The notes: generated by a model from the letters alone, not told the origin. 64,000 nucleotides of DNA from Halegenticoccus tardaugens (GCF_004116405.1 NZ_SDIC01000009.1:124001-188000), one strand, 5' to 3'; positions 24,669-32,990 are shown, numbered from the stretch's first letter. Numbers and translations: made by a program.

Positions 24669-25511
24669 TCACGCGACGAGCGGCTCCGAGTCGGCCCGAT
24701 AGGCGGCGTAGACGCGCTCGGCCCACTCGCGGGCGATGGCGGCGTCGGTGTCGACGAACACGCGCATCGCGCCCGTCTCCTCGTCGTAGCCGCCGATGCC
24801 GACGCGATCGTCGAAGACGGCGAGGCCGTAGGGGAGCGCCTCGCGGGTGTGCAGCGTCAACCGCCCCGCTTCGAGCGCGGCGTCGAAGTCCTCGTCGGTC
24901 GCGCGGAGGGTCTCGACCACGTCGGGGAGGTAAATGAGTTCGACGTCGCGGTCGGCGAACAGTCGGCCGTCGAGCCCCGAGAGCGGCGGGACCATGTGCG
25001 TCGTGTTGAACCCGCGGAAGGAACGACTCTCCCGGAGGAGCGACAGGAACCGGGTGACCGGGCGGTACGGGTCGTCGGGTGTCGCGGTCGTGACGACGGC
25101 GTCGGCGAACGGCTCGACGACGAACTCCTGATGGTCCGGACAGATGCTGTCGAGGAGCGGCGCGAGCCGGCGCGCGGCGCGCACGTTCCGCTCGAACCGG
25201 CGCAGCTCCTCGGCGACGATCTGCCCCTCCCCGGTGAGCGCGAACGGTCCGTCGCGGCGCTCTGCGAACCCGCGATCCTCCAGCCACCGGGTGAAGCGGT
25301 GGCTCGTCGCGCGCGAGATTCCGAGGCGCTCTTCGACGTCGCGACGATCCAGCGGTCCGCCCATCAGCGCCTCGAGGAGCGGTCCGTGCCGGACGATCGC
25401 CACCAGCTCGTCCGTCTCGATCCTTTCGTCCGGTTCGTCCCCCGGTTCCTCGGTCTGCCATAGTTCGAGCGAGCTGCGCACCAACTCGTCGAAGATGTGT
25501 GATCGGTCCAT
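24669..25511 (-). CDS. HTH regulator with FilR1-like domain
   Basis: 280 residues. An N-terminal winged HTH (about 38-95: PLLEALMGGPLDRRDVEERLGISRATSHRF then WLEDRGFAERRDGPF) is joined to a C-terminal ligand-type domain resembling the FilR1/DUF1724 module (TTHMVPPLSGLDGRLFADRDVELI...YGLAVFDDRVGIGGYDEETGAMRVFVDTD). This architecture is common in archaea. It is divergent from the methyltransferase-MFS operon, with two inverted repeats between them, so it likely regulates that operon and itself. Start chosen at ATG 25511. Confidence 0.8.
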   Translation of the reverse strand: MDRSHIFDELVRSSLELWQTEEPGDEPDERIETDELVAIVRHGPLLEALMGGPLDRRDVEERLGISRATSHRFTRWLEDRGFAERRDGPFALTGEGQIVAEELRRFERNVRAARRLAPLLDSICPDHQEFVVEPFADAVVTTATPDDPYRPVTRFLSLLRESRSFRGFNTTHMVPPLSGLDGRLFADRDVELIYLPDVVETLRATDEDFDAALEAGRLTLHTREALPYGLAVFDDRVGIGGYDEETGAMRVFVDTDAAIAREWAERVYAAYRADSEPLVA

Positions 25512-25525
25512 CGCTCTCGACACCC

Positions 25526-25550
25526 CCTCTCCGGGGCCTCGCTGGAGAGG
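25526..25550. promoter_or_regulatory. Inverted repeat near regulator start
   Basis: CCTCTCC (25526-25532) and GGAGAGG (25544-25550) form a 7-base inverted repeat 15-39 bases upstream of the regulator ATG. Possible autoregulatory site. Confidence 0.3.
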
Positions 25551-25574
25551 AGGATGCGTCGTACGATAACGATT

Positions 25575-25591
25575 GTCTCACGCGGTGAGAC
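25575..25591. promoter_or_regulatory. Palindromic operator candidate in divergent region
   Basis: GTCTCAC-GCG-GTGAGAC: perfect 7-base arms with a 3-base centre, located between the divergent regulator (ATG at 25511) and methyltransferase (ATG at 25677). The spacing and symmetry fit a dimeric HTH binding site. The methyltransferase TATA (attaacta, about 25640) is downstream of it. Confidence 0.5.
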
Positions 25592-25676
25592 ACGTCTCGC
25601 GCCGGGAGCCGAGTGTCGTTGTCCGCTTTCGTTCTCAGAAATTAACTATAGACGGTCCGGAAGCGTCTCCCCCGTC

Positions 25677-26777
25677 ATGGGAGAAGCGATACGAAACGAA
25701 CCGATCCCCGGAACCGAAGCGTTCGCGGAACGACTGCTCGGTGCCGCCACCGAGGCGCTGGTGCTGTTCGGCGTCTACCTCGGCGAGCGGCTGGGACTGT
25801 ACGACGCCCTCGCCGACGCGGGTCCGTGCACGTCGGTCGAACTCGCCGCGCGGACGGACGCGGACGAGCGGTACGTCCGCGAGTGGCTGGAAGGACAGAC
25901 CGTGTCGGGCGTCCTCCGCGTCGACGACGAGACGGCGCGGGCGACCGACCGGCGGTACTCGCTGCCGGACGCGCACGTCGAGGTGCTGACCGACCGCGAC
26001 AGCCTGTACTACCTCGCGCCGTTGGGCCGCCTCCTCGCCGGTGCCGTCGCGCCGCTTTCCGACGTCGTCGAGGCGTACCGGACCGGCGAGGGCGTCCCGT
26101 ACGCGGCCTACGGCTCGGACCTCCACGAAGGGCAGGCGGCGATGAACCGACCCTCGTTCCTCCGCCTCCTCGGCGAGGAGTGGCTGCCCTCGATACCGGA
26201 CGTCGACGCGCGGCTCCGGGGCGATCCGCCGGCGCGGGTCGCAGACCTCGGCTGCGGCCACGGCTGGTCGAGCATCGGCATGGCGCGATCGTATCCGAAC
26301 GTTCGGGTCGACGGGTACGACCTCGACGAGCCGTCCGTCGAGGCGGCGCGGCGGAACGCCGAGACCTACGGCGTGGCCGACCGGGTGTCCGTCGAGGTCC
26401 GAGACGCCAGCGATCCGACCCTCGGAGGGACGTACACGTTGGTGACGGCCTTCGAGTGCGTCCACGACATGGCGAACCCCGTCGGCGCGCTGCGGACGAT
26501 GCGCCGGCTGTTGACCGACAACGGCGTGGCGATCGTCGCGGACGAGCGGGTCGGCGACGCGTTCACGGCCGCCGGAACCGACGTCGAACGGTTCCTGTAC
26601 GGCGCGAGCACGCTCCACTGCCTGCCGGTCGGACGGTCGGACGAACCGTCGGCCGAGACGGGCACGATCATGCGGAGCGATACGTTCCGGTCGTACGCCG
26701 AGGAAGCCGGCTTCGCCTCCGTCGAGATCTTACCGATCGAGAACTACTTCTGGCGGTTCTACCGCCTGGATCCGTGA
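25677..26777 (+). CDS. SAM-dependent methyltransferase (class I)
   Basis: 366 residues. The N-terminal 90 residues form a winged-helix/dimerisation-like module (FGVYLGERLGLYDALADAG...AARTDADERYVREWLE). The Rossmann methyltransferase part starts at about 180 with motif I VADLGCGHGWSSIGMA, the acidic ligand of motif II in VDGYDLDEPSVEAA, and later VTAFECVHDM. The architecture resembles small-molecule O-/C-methyltransferases. The MFS exporter gene begins 9 bases after its stop, so they are one operon. The substrate is unknown; methylation with export suggests a detoxification or secondary-metabolite role (inference). Confidence 0.85.
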   Translation: MGEAIRNEPIPGTEAFAERLLGAATEALVLFGVYLGERLGLYDALADAGPCTSVELAARTDADERYVREWLEGQTVSGVLRVDDETARATDRRYSLPDAHVEVLTDRDSLYYLAPLGRLLAGAVAPLSDVVEAYRTGEGVPYAAYGSDLHEGQAAMNRPSFLRLLGEEWLPSIPDVDARLRGDPPARVADLGCGHGWSSIGMARSYPNVRVDGYDLDEPSVEAARRNAETYGVADRVSVEVRDASDPTLGGTYTLVTAFECVHDMANPVGALRTMRRLLTDNGVAIVADERVGDAFTAAGTDVERFLYGASTLHCLPVGRSDEPSAETGTIMRSDTFRSYAEEAGFASVEILPIENYFWRFYRLDP

Positions 26778-26786
26778 GGTGACTCG

Positions 26787-28022
26787 ATGACCGCCGCCAC
26801 AACCGCGGATGAATCCACCGGGGCGACCGGCGTTCCGTGGCGGTCGCCGACGGTTCAGATCGTCCTCCTCAGCACGGCGCTCGCGCCGCTCGGCGTTCCG
26901 CTCGTCAGCCCGGCGCTGCCGGTCATCCGCGACGCGTTCGGGGTGGCCGACGCGACGGCGAGCCTGCTCATCAGCTCGTACTTCGTGGCCGGCGTCGTCC
27001 TCTCGCCGTTCATCGGCGCGCTCGCCGACCGCCTCGGACGCAAGCGCGTCCTCGTGTGGAGTCTCCTCGCCTTCGGCCTGACGGGCGGGGCGGCCGCGTT
27101 CGCGCCGACGTTCGAGGCGGTCCTCGCGTTGCGCGTCGTCGGCGGCGTCGCCTCCGCGGGCATCTTCATCTCGACGATCACACTCATCGGCGACACCTTC
27201 GACGGCGTCCAGCGAAACTCGGTCCTCGGCGCGAACAACGCGGTCCTCTCCGCGGGTGCCGCGGCGTTTCCCATCCTCGGCGGGGCGCTCGTCGCCGTCG
27301 CGTGGAACGTCCCGTTCCTCGCGTACTTCTCGGCCGTCCCGCTCGCCGCCCTCGCGTTCGTCCTCCTCGACGAACCCGATCGCGACGGCGACGAGGCGAC
27401 GCTCGACCTCGCGTACCTCCGGGGGGCCGCACGCGCCGTCTCGACGCCGAGCATCCTGTCGATGTACGGGGCGACGTTCGCCATCGAGTTCCTGCTGTTC
27501 GGCGCGGTGCTGACGGTGCTGCCGTTCTTCCTCGAAGCGCGGTACGCCCTCGCGCCGGTGCTCATCGGCGTCGTCCTCACGACGACGGAGGCGTCGGCCA
27601 TCGTCGTCTCGATGGCCAACGGCCGCCTCGCGAAGCGGTTTTCGAACGGCGACCTCGTCGCCGCCGGCTTCGCCGCCTCCGGCGTCGGCCTCTTCGGGGC
27701 GTGGCTCGCGCCGTCGCCGCTCTTCATCGCCCTCGCGATGCTCCCCGTCGGCGCGGGCGTGGGCCTCATCCTGCCCTGCGTCGACGCCGAGGTTTCCGAC
27801 GGCGTCTCCGGCACCTACCGGGCCGGCGCGCTGAGCCTCCGAAACAGCACGACGTTCCTCGGACGGGCGGCCGGACCGATCGCATTCGCCGGCCTCGCGG
27901 CCGTGAGCGGCTACCCGACCCTCCTCGTCGCGAGCGGCGCGGCTTCGATCGCCGTCGGCGTCGCGGCGGTGGCCACCTCTCGGCGCGTGCCTTCCGGCGC
28001 GGAGGCGATCGAGCGGGTCTGA
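26787..28022 (+). CDS. MFS transporter
   Basis: 411 residues with 12 predicted membrane spans. The MFS loop 2-3 motif is present as GALADRLGRKRVLVW (about 74-88). Its motifs and length fit the drug/proton antiporter-type families (an efflux direction is inferred). It follows the methyltransferase in an operon controlled from the divergent HTH region. Ligand unknown. Confidence 0.88.
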   Translation: MTAATTADESTGATGVPWRSPTVQIVLLSTALAPLGVPLVSPALPVIRDAFGVADATASLLISSYFVAGVVLSPFIGALADRLGRKRVLVWSLLAFGLTGGAAAFAPTFEAVLALRVVGGVASAGIFISTITLIGDTFDGVQRNSVLGANNAVLSAGAAAFPILGGALVAVAWNVPFLAYFSAVPLAALAFVLLDEPDRDGDEATLDLAYLRGAARAVSTPSILSMYGATFAIEFLLFGAVLTVLPFFLEARYALAPVLIGVVLTTTEASAIVVSMANGRLAKRFSNGDLVAAGFAASGVGLFGAWLAPSPLFIALAMLPVGAGVGLILPCVDAEVSDGVSGTYRAGALSLRNSTTFLGRAAGPIAFAGLAAVSGYPTLLVASGAASIAVGVAAVATSRRVPSGAEAIERV

Positions 28023-28068
28023 AAGGGTTCGGCGCCGGGTAGCCGGAGGGCACAGGTGCGGCCGAATC

Positions 28069-28094
28069 GAGGCACAAACGATCGTTTGTGCCTC
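28069..28094. promoter_or_regulatory. Perfect 26-base palindrome upstream of lipoprotein gene
   Basis: The sequence centred at 28081/28082 has two perfect 13-base arms (GAGGCACAAACGA and its complement) with no spacer. It lies 47 bases downstream of the MFS stop and 37 bases upstream of the lipoprotein ATG. It can be read as a dimeric operator or, less well (no loop), as a terminator for the MFS gene. Confidence 0.45.
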
Positions 28095-28130
28095 CGACAC
28101 CGCTTTGTCGCGCCGGAGGGTTCTCCGAGT

Positions 28131-28709
28131 ATGCGCCGCCGCGCCCTCCTCTCCGCGTTCCCGGCCGCGGTCGTCCCCGCCGGTTGCCTCGATCGCGCCG
28201 CCGTCGCCGGGGACGGCGCGTCGAGGTCGAGCGAAGCGCCGAGCGAGAACGGAACGTCCGCCGGAGGCGACGTGTCGATCCCGGACGACTACGCCGAGCC
28301 CGGCCTCGAATTCGAGCCCGACGACGACGGGGACCCGGTCGCCGAGTGGTCGGTGGGGACGCGCCCGCGGCTCGCCGAGTTGCGGGACGACCGACCGCAC
28401 GCCGTCCGAATCTGGAACGCCGCGGACGAAGAGCGGGAGGTCGCCGTTCGAATCCGGCGAGACGGGGACGGAACCGTCGCCGACGACGAGGTCACCCTGC
28501 CCGCCGACGCGGACGCTTGCCTGTCGGTCGCGCTCGAGCGACCCGCCGATCACGCCGTCGTCGTCTTCGAAGCTGGATCGGAACCGACGGAGACGGTGTA
28601 CGTCGGGCGGAGCCTCTTCGACTGCAACTACTCGGCGACGGACGTCGGCGTCCACGACGACGGGTCGCTGTCGTGGTCGACCGTTTCGACGACGATGGGC
28701 TGCGGCTGA
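28131..28709 (+). CDS. Tat-exported lipoprotein of unknown function
   Basis: 192 residues. The N-terminus MRRRALLSAFPAAVVPAGC is a Tat-type signal with a lipobox ending at Cys19, so it is likely anchored outside the membrane by a lipid. It is followed by a Ser/Gly-rich flexible linker and a beta-rich acidic domain (about 60-190) with Cys167-like residues near the C-terminus (DCNYSATDVGVHDDGSLSW, CG). No family is recognised. A 26-base palindrome precedes it. Confidence 0.7.
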   Translation: MRRRALLSAFPAAVVPAGCLDRAAVAGDGASRSSEAPSENGTSAGGDVSIPDDYAEPGLEFEPDDDGDPVAEWSVGTRPRLAELRDDRPHAVRIWNAADEEREVAVRIRRDGDGTVADDEVTLPADADACLSVALERPADHAVVVFEAGSEPTETVYVGRSLFDCNYSATDVGVHDDGSLSWSTVSTTMGCG

Positions 28710-28747
28710 GCGACGGGTCCGCCGACCGCGACCGACCTGCGAGCGAC

Positions 28748-28755
28748 ACCCTTAA
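28748..28755 (+). promoter_or_regulatory. TATA-box of elp3 transcript
   Basis: acccttaa is centred about 30 bases upstream of the ATG at 28782, at the leaderless distance to that ATG rather than to the elp3 GTG at 28817. Confidence 0.45.
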
Positions 28756-28781
28756 CCCCGAAAGCGCACGAATTGCGTCCA

Positions 28782-28820
28782 ATGAGCCACGCCGTTCAGT
28801 CGGAGGTGGGCCGAGGGTGA
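28782..28820 (+). CDS. 12-codon upstream reading frame before elp3
   Basis: ATG-AGC-CAC... encodes MSHAVQSEVGRG and ends with TGA overlapping the elp3 GTG start (GTGA at 28817-28820). The ATG sits where the promoter predicts the 5' end, so it would be translated first and the ribosome would terminate on the elp3 start codon. Alternatively, the true elp3 start is this ATG and one frame-shifting base is wrong. Confidence 0.4.
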   Translation: MSHAVQSEVGRG

Positions 28821-30475
28821 GTTCGGACGCCGCGGACAGCGGCGACGCCGACGCCTTCCAGCGGACCTGCGAAGAGCTCGCGGCGCGCATCGTCGCGGGG
28901 GAGGTCGACCGCGACGGCCTCGAATCGGAGAAGTTGAAGGCGTGCTCGGAGTTCTCCTCGCCGAAGGTTCCGAAGAACGCCGACATCCTGAAGCACGCGC
29001 CCGACGCCCACCGCGAGGACGTGAAGGAGGTCGTCCGGCGCAAACCCGTCCGCACGGCGTCGGGCGTCTCGCCGGTGGCGATCATGACCAGCCCGCGCAT
29101 GTGCCCGCACGGCAAGTGCCTCTACTGCCCCGGCGGCCCCGCCTCGGAGTTTTCGTCCGCGCAGAGCTACACGGGCCACGAGCCGGCGGCCGCCCGCGGC
29201 GTCCAGAACGACTACGACCCCTACGGGCAGGTGACGCTCCGGCTCGAACAGCTTCGGCACATCGGCCACCCGGTCGACAAGGTCGAACTCATCCTCATGG
29301 GCGGGACGATGACCGCCCGGAGCCACGACTACCAGGAGTGGTTCGTAAAGCGGGCGCTGGAGGCGATGAACGACTACGACCGCTCGGCGGAGCCCGAACC
29401 GGGCGAGGATGGGTCCTTCAAGCCGGACCCCGAGGCGGTCGAGTTCCGGTACCTGGAGGACGTGATCGCGGCGAACGAGACGGCCGACGTGCGGAACGTC
29501 GGGACGACGTTCGAGACGAAGCCCGACTGGTGCGACCCCGAGCAGATCGACCGGATGCTGGACCTCGGCGGGACGAAGGTCGAGGTGGGCGTCCAGACGA
29601 CCTACGAGCGGATCAACCGCGAGATGCACCGCGGGCACGGGACGCGCGACTCCGTCGACGCCAACCGCCGGCTGCGCGACTCGGCGTTCAAGGTCGGCTT
29701 CCACATGATGCCGGGCCAGCCCGGCATGACGAGGGAGATGTGCGTCGAGGACTTCCGGCAGCTGTTCGAGAATCCGAACTGGCGGCCGGACTACCTGAAG
29801 ATCTACCCGACGCTCGTCGTCCGCGACACGCGCGTCTACGACATGTGGCGCAGGGAGGAGTACGACCCGCTCACGAACGAGGAGGCCGCGGAGGTCGTCG
29901 CCGAGGTCATGGGGATGATCCCGAAGTACACCCGACTCCAGCGCGTCCAGCGCGACATCCCCGCCGACTTCATCGACGCCGGCGTCTGGAAGTCGAACCT
30001 CCGCCAGCTCGCGGAGCAAACGGCCGAGGAGCGGGGGATCGAACTTCGGGATATCCGGGCGCGCGAGGTCGGGATGAACGAGGCGGACCCGGATCCCGCG
30101 GCCGTCGAACTCGACGTGATGGCGTACGAGGCCGTCGGCGGGACGGAGCACTTCATCAGCTTCGAGGACCGAGAGCAGGACCTCCTGATCGGCTTCTGCC
30201 GGCTTCGGTTCCCCGGCGATCCGGTCCGGCGGGAGCTACGGGACGCCGCGCTCGTCCGCGAACTGCACGTCTACGGCAGCGAGGCGGGGATCGGTGCCGA
30301 CGGCGACTGGCAGCACAGGGGGTACGGCCGGAAGCTCATCCGGAAAGCGGAGGAACTCGCCGCCGACGCCGGCTACGACAAGGTGAGCGTCATCTCCGGC
30401 ATCGGGGTCCGGCGGTACTACCGCGACAAGTTGGGGTACTATCAGGACGGCCCGTACGTGAGCAAGCGTCTCTGA
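28817..30475 (+). CDS. elp3: Elp3 tRNA uridine-34 modification enzyme
   Basis: 552 residues from a GTG. Radical SAM plus GNAT acetyltransferase. The Elp3 cluster motif is C-x4-C-x2-C in MCPHGKCLYCPGG (about residues 96-108), preceded by the conserved RTASGVSPVAIM. The radical SAM barrel continues to about 380 (VGTTFETKPDWC, VEVGVQTTYERI, HMMPGQPGM) and the GNAT domain (VRELHVYG, HRGYGRKLIRKAEELA, GIGVRRYYRDKLGYY) forms the C-terminus. It places the carboxymethyl group on wobble U34 using acetyl-CoA. The final codons are part of a 131-base tandem duplication. Confidence 0.94.
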   Translation: MSSDAADSGDADAFQRTCEELAARIVAGEVDRDGLESEKLKACSEFSSPKVPKNADILKHAPDAHREDVKEVVRRKPVRTASGVSPVAIMTSPRMCPHGKCLYCPGGPASEFSSAQSYTGHEPAAARGVQNDYDPYGQVTLRLEQLRHIGHPVDKVELILMGGTMTARSHDYQEWFVKRALEAMNDYDRSAEPEPGEDGSFKPDPEAVEFRYLEDVIAANETADVRNVGTTFETKPDWCDPEQIDRMLDLGGTKVEVGVQTTYERINREMHRGHGTRDSVDANRRLRDSAFKVGFHMMPGQPGMTREMCVEDFRQLFENPNWRPDYLKIYPTLVVRDTRVYDMWRREEYDPLTNEEAAEVVAEVMGMIPKYTRLQRVQRDIPADFIDAGVWKSNLRQLAEQTAEERGIELRDIRAREVGMNEADPDPAAVELDVMAYEAVGGTEHFISFEDREQDLLIGFCRLRFPGDPVRRELRDAALVRELHVYGSEAGIGADGDWQHRGYGRKLIRKAEELAADAGYDKVSVISGIGVRRYYRDKLGYYQDGPYVSKRL

Positions 30476-30715
30476 CCGCGAGCGAAGCGAGCGGGCCGAG
30501 GAGCGACCGCAGGGAGCGACGAAGGCTTTTGGTCGAGCTTTTGCCGAACGACCGAGCGAAGCGAGGGAGTGCAGCGCAAAAGGTCGGGGTGAGCAAGCGT
30601 CTCTGACCGCGAGCGAAGCGAGCGGGCCGAGGAGCGACCGCAGGGAGCGACGAAGGCTTTTGGTCGAGCTTTTGCCGAACGACCGAGCGAAGCGAGGGAG
30701 TGTAGCGCAAAAGGT
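30458..30715 (+). repeat. 131-base tandem duplication spanning the end of elp3
   Basis: Copy 1 is 30458-30588, copy 2 is 30589 to about 30715, with one obvious difference (gtgcag versus gtgtag). Each copy begins with the last five elp3 codons plus stop (gtgagcaagcgtctctga), followed by GAGCGA/GGGAGC-rich intergenic sequence. The duplicate second copy therefore carries a spare elp3 tail in the wrong context, which indicates a recent direct duplication. The next promoter (gatctttatcgg) begins where copy 2 diverges. Confidence 0.85.
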
Positions 30716-30750
30716 CGATCTTTATCGGCTCTTCCCTCCGACGTGCCCGT

Positions 30751-31209
30751 ATGAGCGAGGACACCCCCGCAGATCGCCTCCGCGAGAACGCGACCGAGAT
30801 CGCGTCCGTTCTCGTCACCGGCTTCTGGCTCGCCGCCCTCGTTTCCGGCCAGAGCTGGTGGCTCGCGGCCCTGCTCTTCGGCTACATCGTCGTCGTGCCG
30901 ATCGTCGCCCTCCTGTTCGGAGACGACGACGACAGACGTGAGTGGTGGGACGACGACTGGTGGGGCGGTGACTGGTGGAGCGACTGGTGGGGATCGTCGG
31001 AGTCGGAGTCGGAGACGGAGACGGACGAGGCGCGCGCGGCGGAACCCGACGGTATGAGGGAGACGCCGCTGGAAACGCTTCGGCGGCGGTACGCCGCGGG
31101 CGAGCTAACGGAGGCGCAGTTCGAGCGAAAGCTGGAGGTGCTGCTCGAAACGGAGACCCTCGAAGACGCCGAGGAGCGCGCGATTCGCGAGCGAATCCGC
31201 GAGCGGTGA
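30751..31209 (+). CDS. SHOCT-domain membrane protein
   Basis: 152 residues. Two hydrophobic helices (about 15-35 and 38-57) are followed by a Trp/Asp-rich low-complexity stretch (DDDWWGGDWWSDWWG, about 66-81) and acidic Ser/Glu repeats. The C-terminus is the SHOCT module (ETPLETLRRRYAAGELTEAQFERKLEVLLE), a short oligomerisation helix pair found at the ends of many membrane proteins. A TATA element (ctttatcgg, about 30 bases upstream) fits the ATG. Function unknown. Confidence 0.8.
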   Translation: MSEDTPADRLRENATEIASVLVTGFWLAALVSGQSWWLAALLFGYIVVVPIVALLFGDDDDRREWWDDDWWGGDWWSDWWGSSESESETETDEARAAEPDGMRETPLETLRRRYAAGELTEAQFERKLEVLLETETLEDAEERAIRERIRER

Positions 31210-31293
31210 CGTCCGAGTGGAGGATCGGCACGCGCCGTCGACGACGAGTCGTTCGAGCGGCGTCGCGACCGCGTCGTCGGGGGATGGTTTCCC

Positions 31294-31968
31294 TCAGTAA
31301 TCCGCGCGGTACCGGCCCCAGTCCAGCTTCAGGTAGTGGTACAGCGTCCCGGTGAGCCCCGATTCTCGGATCCGTCGGGGCGACGTCTCGACGAGCGCGC
31401 CGGGATGGTAAGCCGTCTCGCCGTACGCGCCGAGGCGGCGGCTGAACGCGGTGTCCTCGTTCGGGACGTTCGGAAAACCGCCGACCTCGTGGTAGGCGTC
31501 GCCCGCGACGAAGAAGTTGAACCCCGGGAGGATCGGCGGGTCGAGTCGCGGAAAGACGCGGTTGATCGTCGCCTGCATCGGCTTCGGTCGAAGCCCCGGC
31601 ATTCGGCAGCGCGAGGACGCCGCGACGAGGTTCCGCTCGCGGACGAACGACAGCATCTCGTCGAGGTAGTCCGGTCTGACGGTCGTGTCGGCGTCGACGA
31701 ACGCGTACCACTCCCCCCGCGCGCGGGTCGCCCCGAGGTGGCGGGCGTCGCCGATGCCTCGGCCGCGGTTGTCGTACACCGCCGCGCCGTACGACTCGGC
31801 GATCTCCCGGGTCGCGTCGCCGCTCGCGCCGTCGACGACGAGGAGTTCGTACTCGACCTCTGTGTCCATCGATCGGACGCTCGACAGCGCCTCCGGCAGG
31901 TACGCCTCCTCGTTTCGGGCCGGGACGACGACGCTCACCGTCGGTTCGGCGCGCGTCGGTTCGACCAT
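31294..31968 (-). CDS. Family 2 glycosyltransferase
   Basis: 224 residues. The GT-A fold is evident: VSVVVPARNEEAYLPEAL with the NEE start of GT2, VVDGASGDATREIA, FVDADTTVRPDYLDEML with the metal-binding DxD, and the acceptor-site element NEDTAFSRRLGAYG. There is no membrane anchor. It is likely involved in lipid or protein glycosylation or envelope polysaccharides, but no partner genes are adjacent. Confidence 0.88.
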   Translation of the reverse strand: MVEPTRAEPTVSVVVPARNEEAYLPEALSSVRSMDTEVEYELLVVDGASGDATREIAESYGAAVYDNRGRGIGDARHLGATRARGEWYAFVDADTTVRPDYLDEMLSFVRERNLVAASSRCRMPGLRPKPMQATINRVFPRLDPPILPGFNFFVAGDAYHEVGGFPNVPNEDTAFSRRLGAYGETAYHPGALVETSPRRIRESGLTGTLYHYLKLDWGRYRADY

Positions 31969-32079
31969 CGGCGTTCTCGTACGACGAGCAGACGGTAATG
32001 GTTTGCGTCCGAACGTCGGGAAAAGAACCGCCTCCGAGCGGCCTCGGTCGTTAAGCCGCTGGAGCCCGGACCCCGAGGC

Positions 32080-32751
32080 ATGCCCGAGGCGCTCTGTTTC
32101 GACATGTACGGCACGCTCTGTGACACGCAGGCCGTCACGGCGACGCTCCGCGAGAACGTCGACGCCCCCGACCCCCTCGTCGGCGAGATCGCGCGGACGT
32201 GGCGCGACAGACAGCTCGAATACATGTTCCGGGCGGTCGCGATGGACGCCTACCGCCCGCTGACGGAAGTGACGTCCGACGCGCTGGCGTACGCGCTCGA
32301 CTACTACGGTCGCGGACTGACCGACGACGAGATCGGGGCGGTGATGGCCGCGTACCGCGAGCTCGATCCGTTCGACGAGACGCTCGACGCGCTGGCGGCG
32401 CTCGGGGAGAGCGGCCTGGACACGGCGGTGTTTTCGAACGGGAACCGGGAGATGCTCGAACCGCTCGCCGCGAACGTCGGCATCGACGAGCACGTGGACG
32501 AGATCGTCAGCGCGGACGAGGCCGGAACGTACAAGCCGGATCCGGCGGCGTACGAGCACGCGGCGGATCGCCTCGGCCGCGAGATCGACGAGTGCTGGCT
32601 GGTGTCGTCGAACGTCTGGGACGTCGTCGGTGCGACGGAGGCGGGAATGGGCGCGGCGTGGGTGAACCGCTCGAACGAACCGTACGACCCGTTCGCCCCC
32701 GACCCGAACGCCGTCGTGCGGTCGCTGTCGGAACTCGTCGAGGAGATCTGA
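32080..32751 (+). CDS. HAD family hydrolase, haloacid dehalogenase type II-like
   Basis: 223 residues. Motif I is CFDMYGTLCDT with Asp8 nucleophile and Tyr10, as in L-2-haloacid dehalogenases. Motif II is FSNGN, motif III Lys in YKPDPAAYE, and motif IV SSNVWDVVGATEAGM. A helical cap lies between about 18 and 85. The Asp-x-Tyr-Gly-Thr-Leu start distinguishes it from phosphatase-type HADs (D-x-D). It could dehalogenate 2-haloacids or act on another substrate. A TATA element (gttaagcc) is about 30 bases upstream. Confidence 0.88.
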   Translation: MPEALCFDMYGTLCDTQAVTATLRENVDAPDPLVGEIARTWRDRQLEYMFRAVAMDAYRPLTEVTSDALAYALDYYGRGLTDDEIGAVMAAYRELDPFDETLDALAALGESGLDTAVFSNGNREMLEPLAANVGIDEHVDEIVSADEAGTYKPDPAAYEHAADRLGREIDECWLVSSNVWDVVGATEAGMGAAWVNRSNEPYDPFAPDPNAVVRSLSELVEEI

Positions 32752-32864
32752 GGAACCGGACGCGGGTGCGAGCCGACGATCCTCGGTGGCACCGCCGAAC
32801 CGGCGACGAAAAAGTTATGTGTAGAGACGTGAATATTATTCACCGAACCGAGAGGTGTGAACGC

Positions 32865-32990
32865 ATGCCAATCGTTCCGCACTATCCGTCGGACGAACCG
32901 GAAGACGAGAGTCCACCGGACTTCGGCGAGATCGCCGACCGCATCCTGAACGGCGGCGACGACCCTTCGCCGACGGTGGACTGTGCGTGA
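32865..32990 (+). CDS. Small acidic protein
   Basis: 41 residues, MPIVPHYPSDEPEDESPPDFGEI then ADRILNGGDDPSPTVDCA. Very acidic, Pro-rich and probably disordered. It has a well-placed TATA element (gaatattatt, 32831-32840) about 30 bases upstream of the ATG, which makes a real transcript likely. No family is recognised. Confidence 0.45.
   Translation: MPIVPHYPSDEPEDESPPDFGEIADRILNGGDDPSPTVDCA

Noticed and set aside
26730-28655. Long minus-strand frame antisense to the MFS and lipoprotein genes
   Set aside because: Arg/Asp/Glu-rich without hydrophobic or domain structure; the plus strand encodes an MFS protein with clear motifs.
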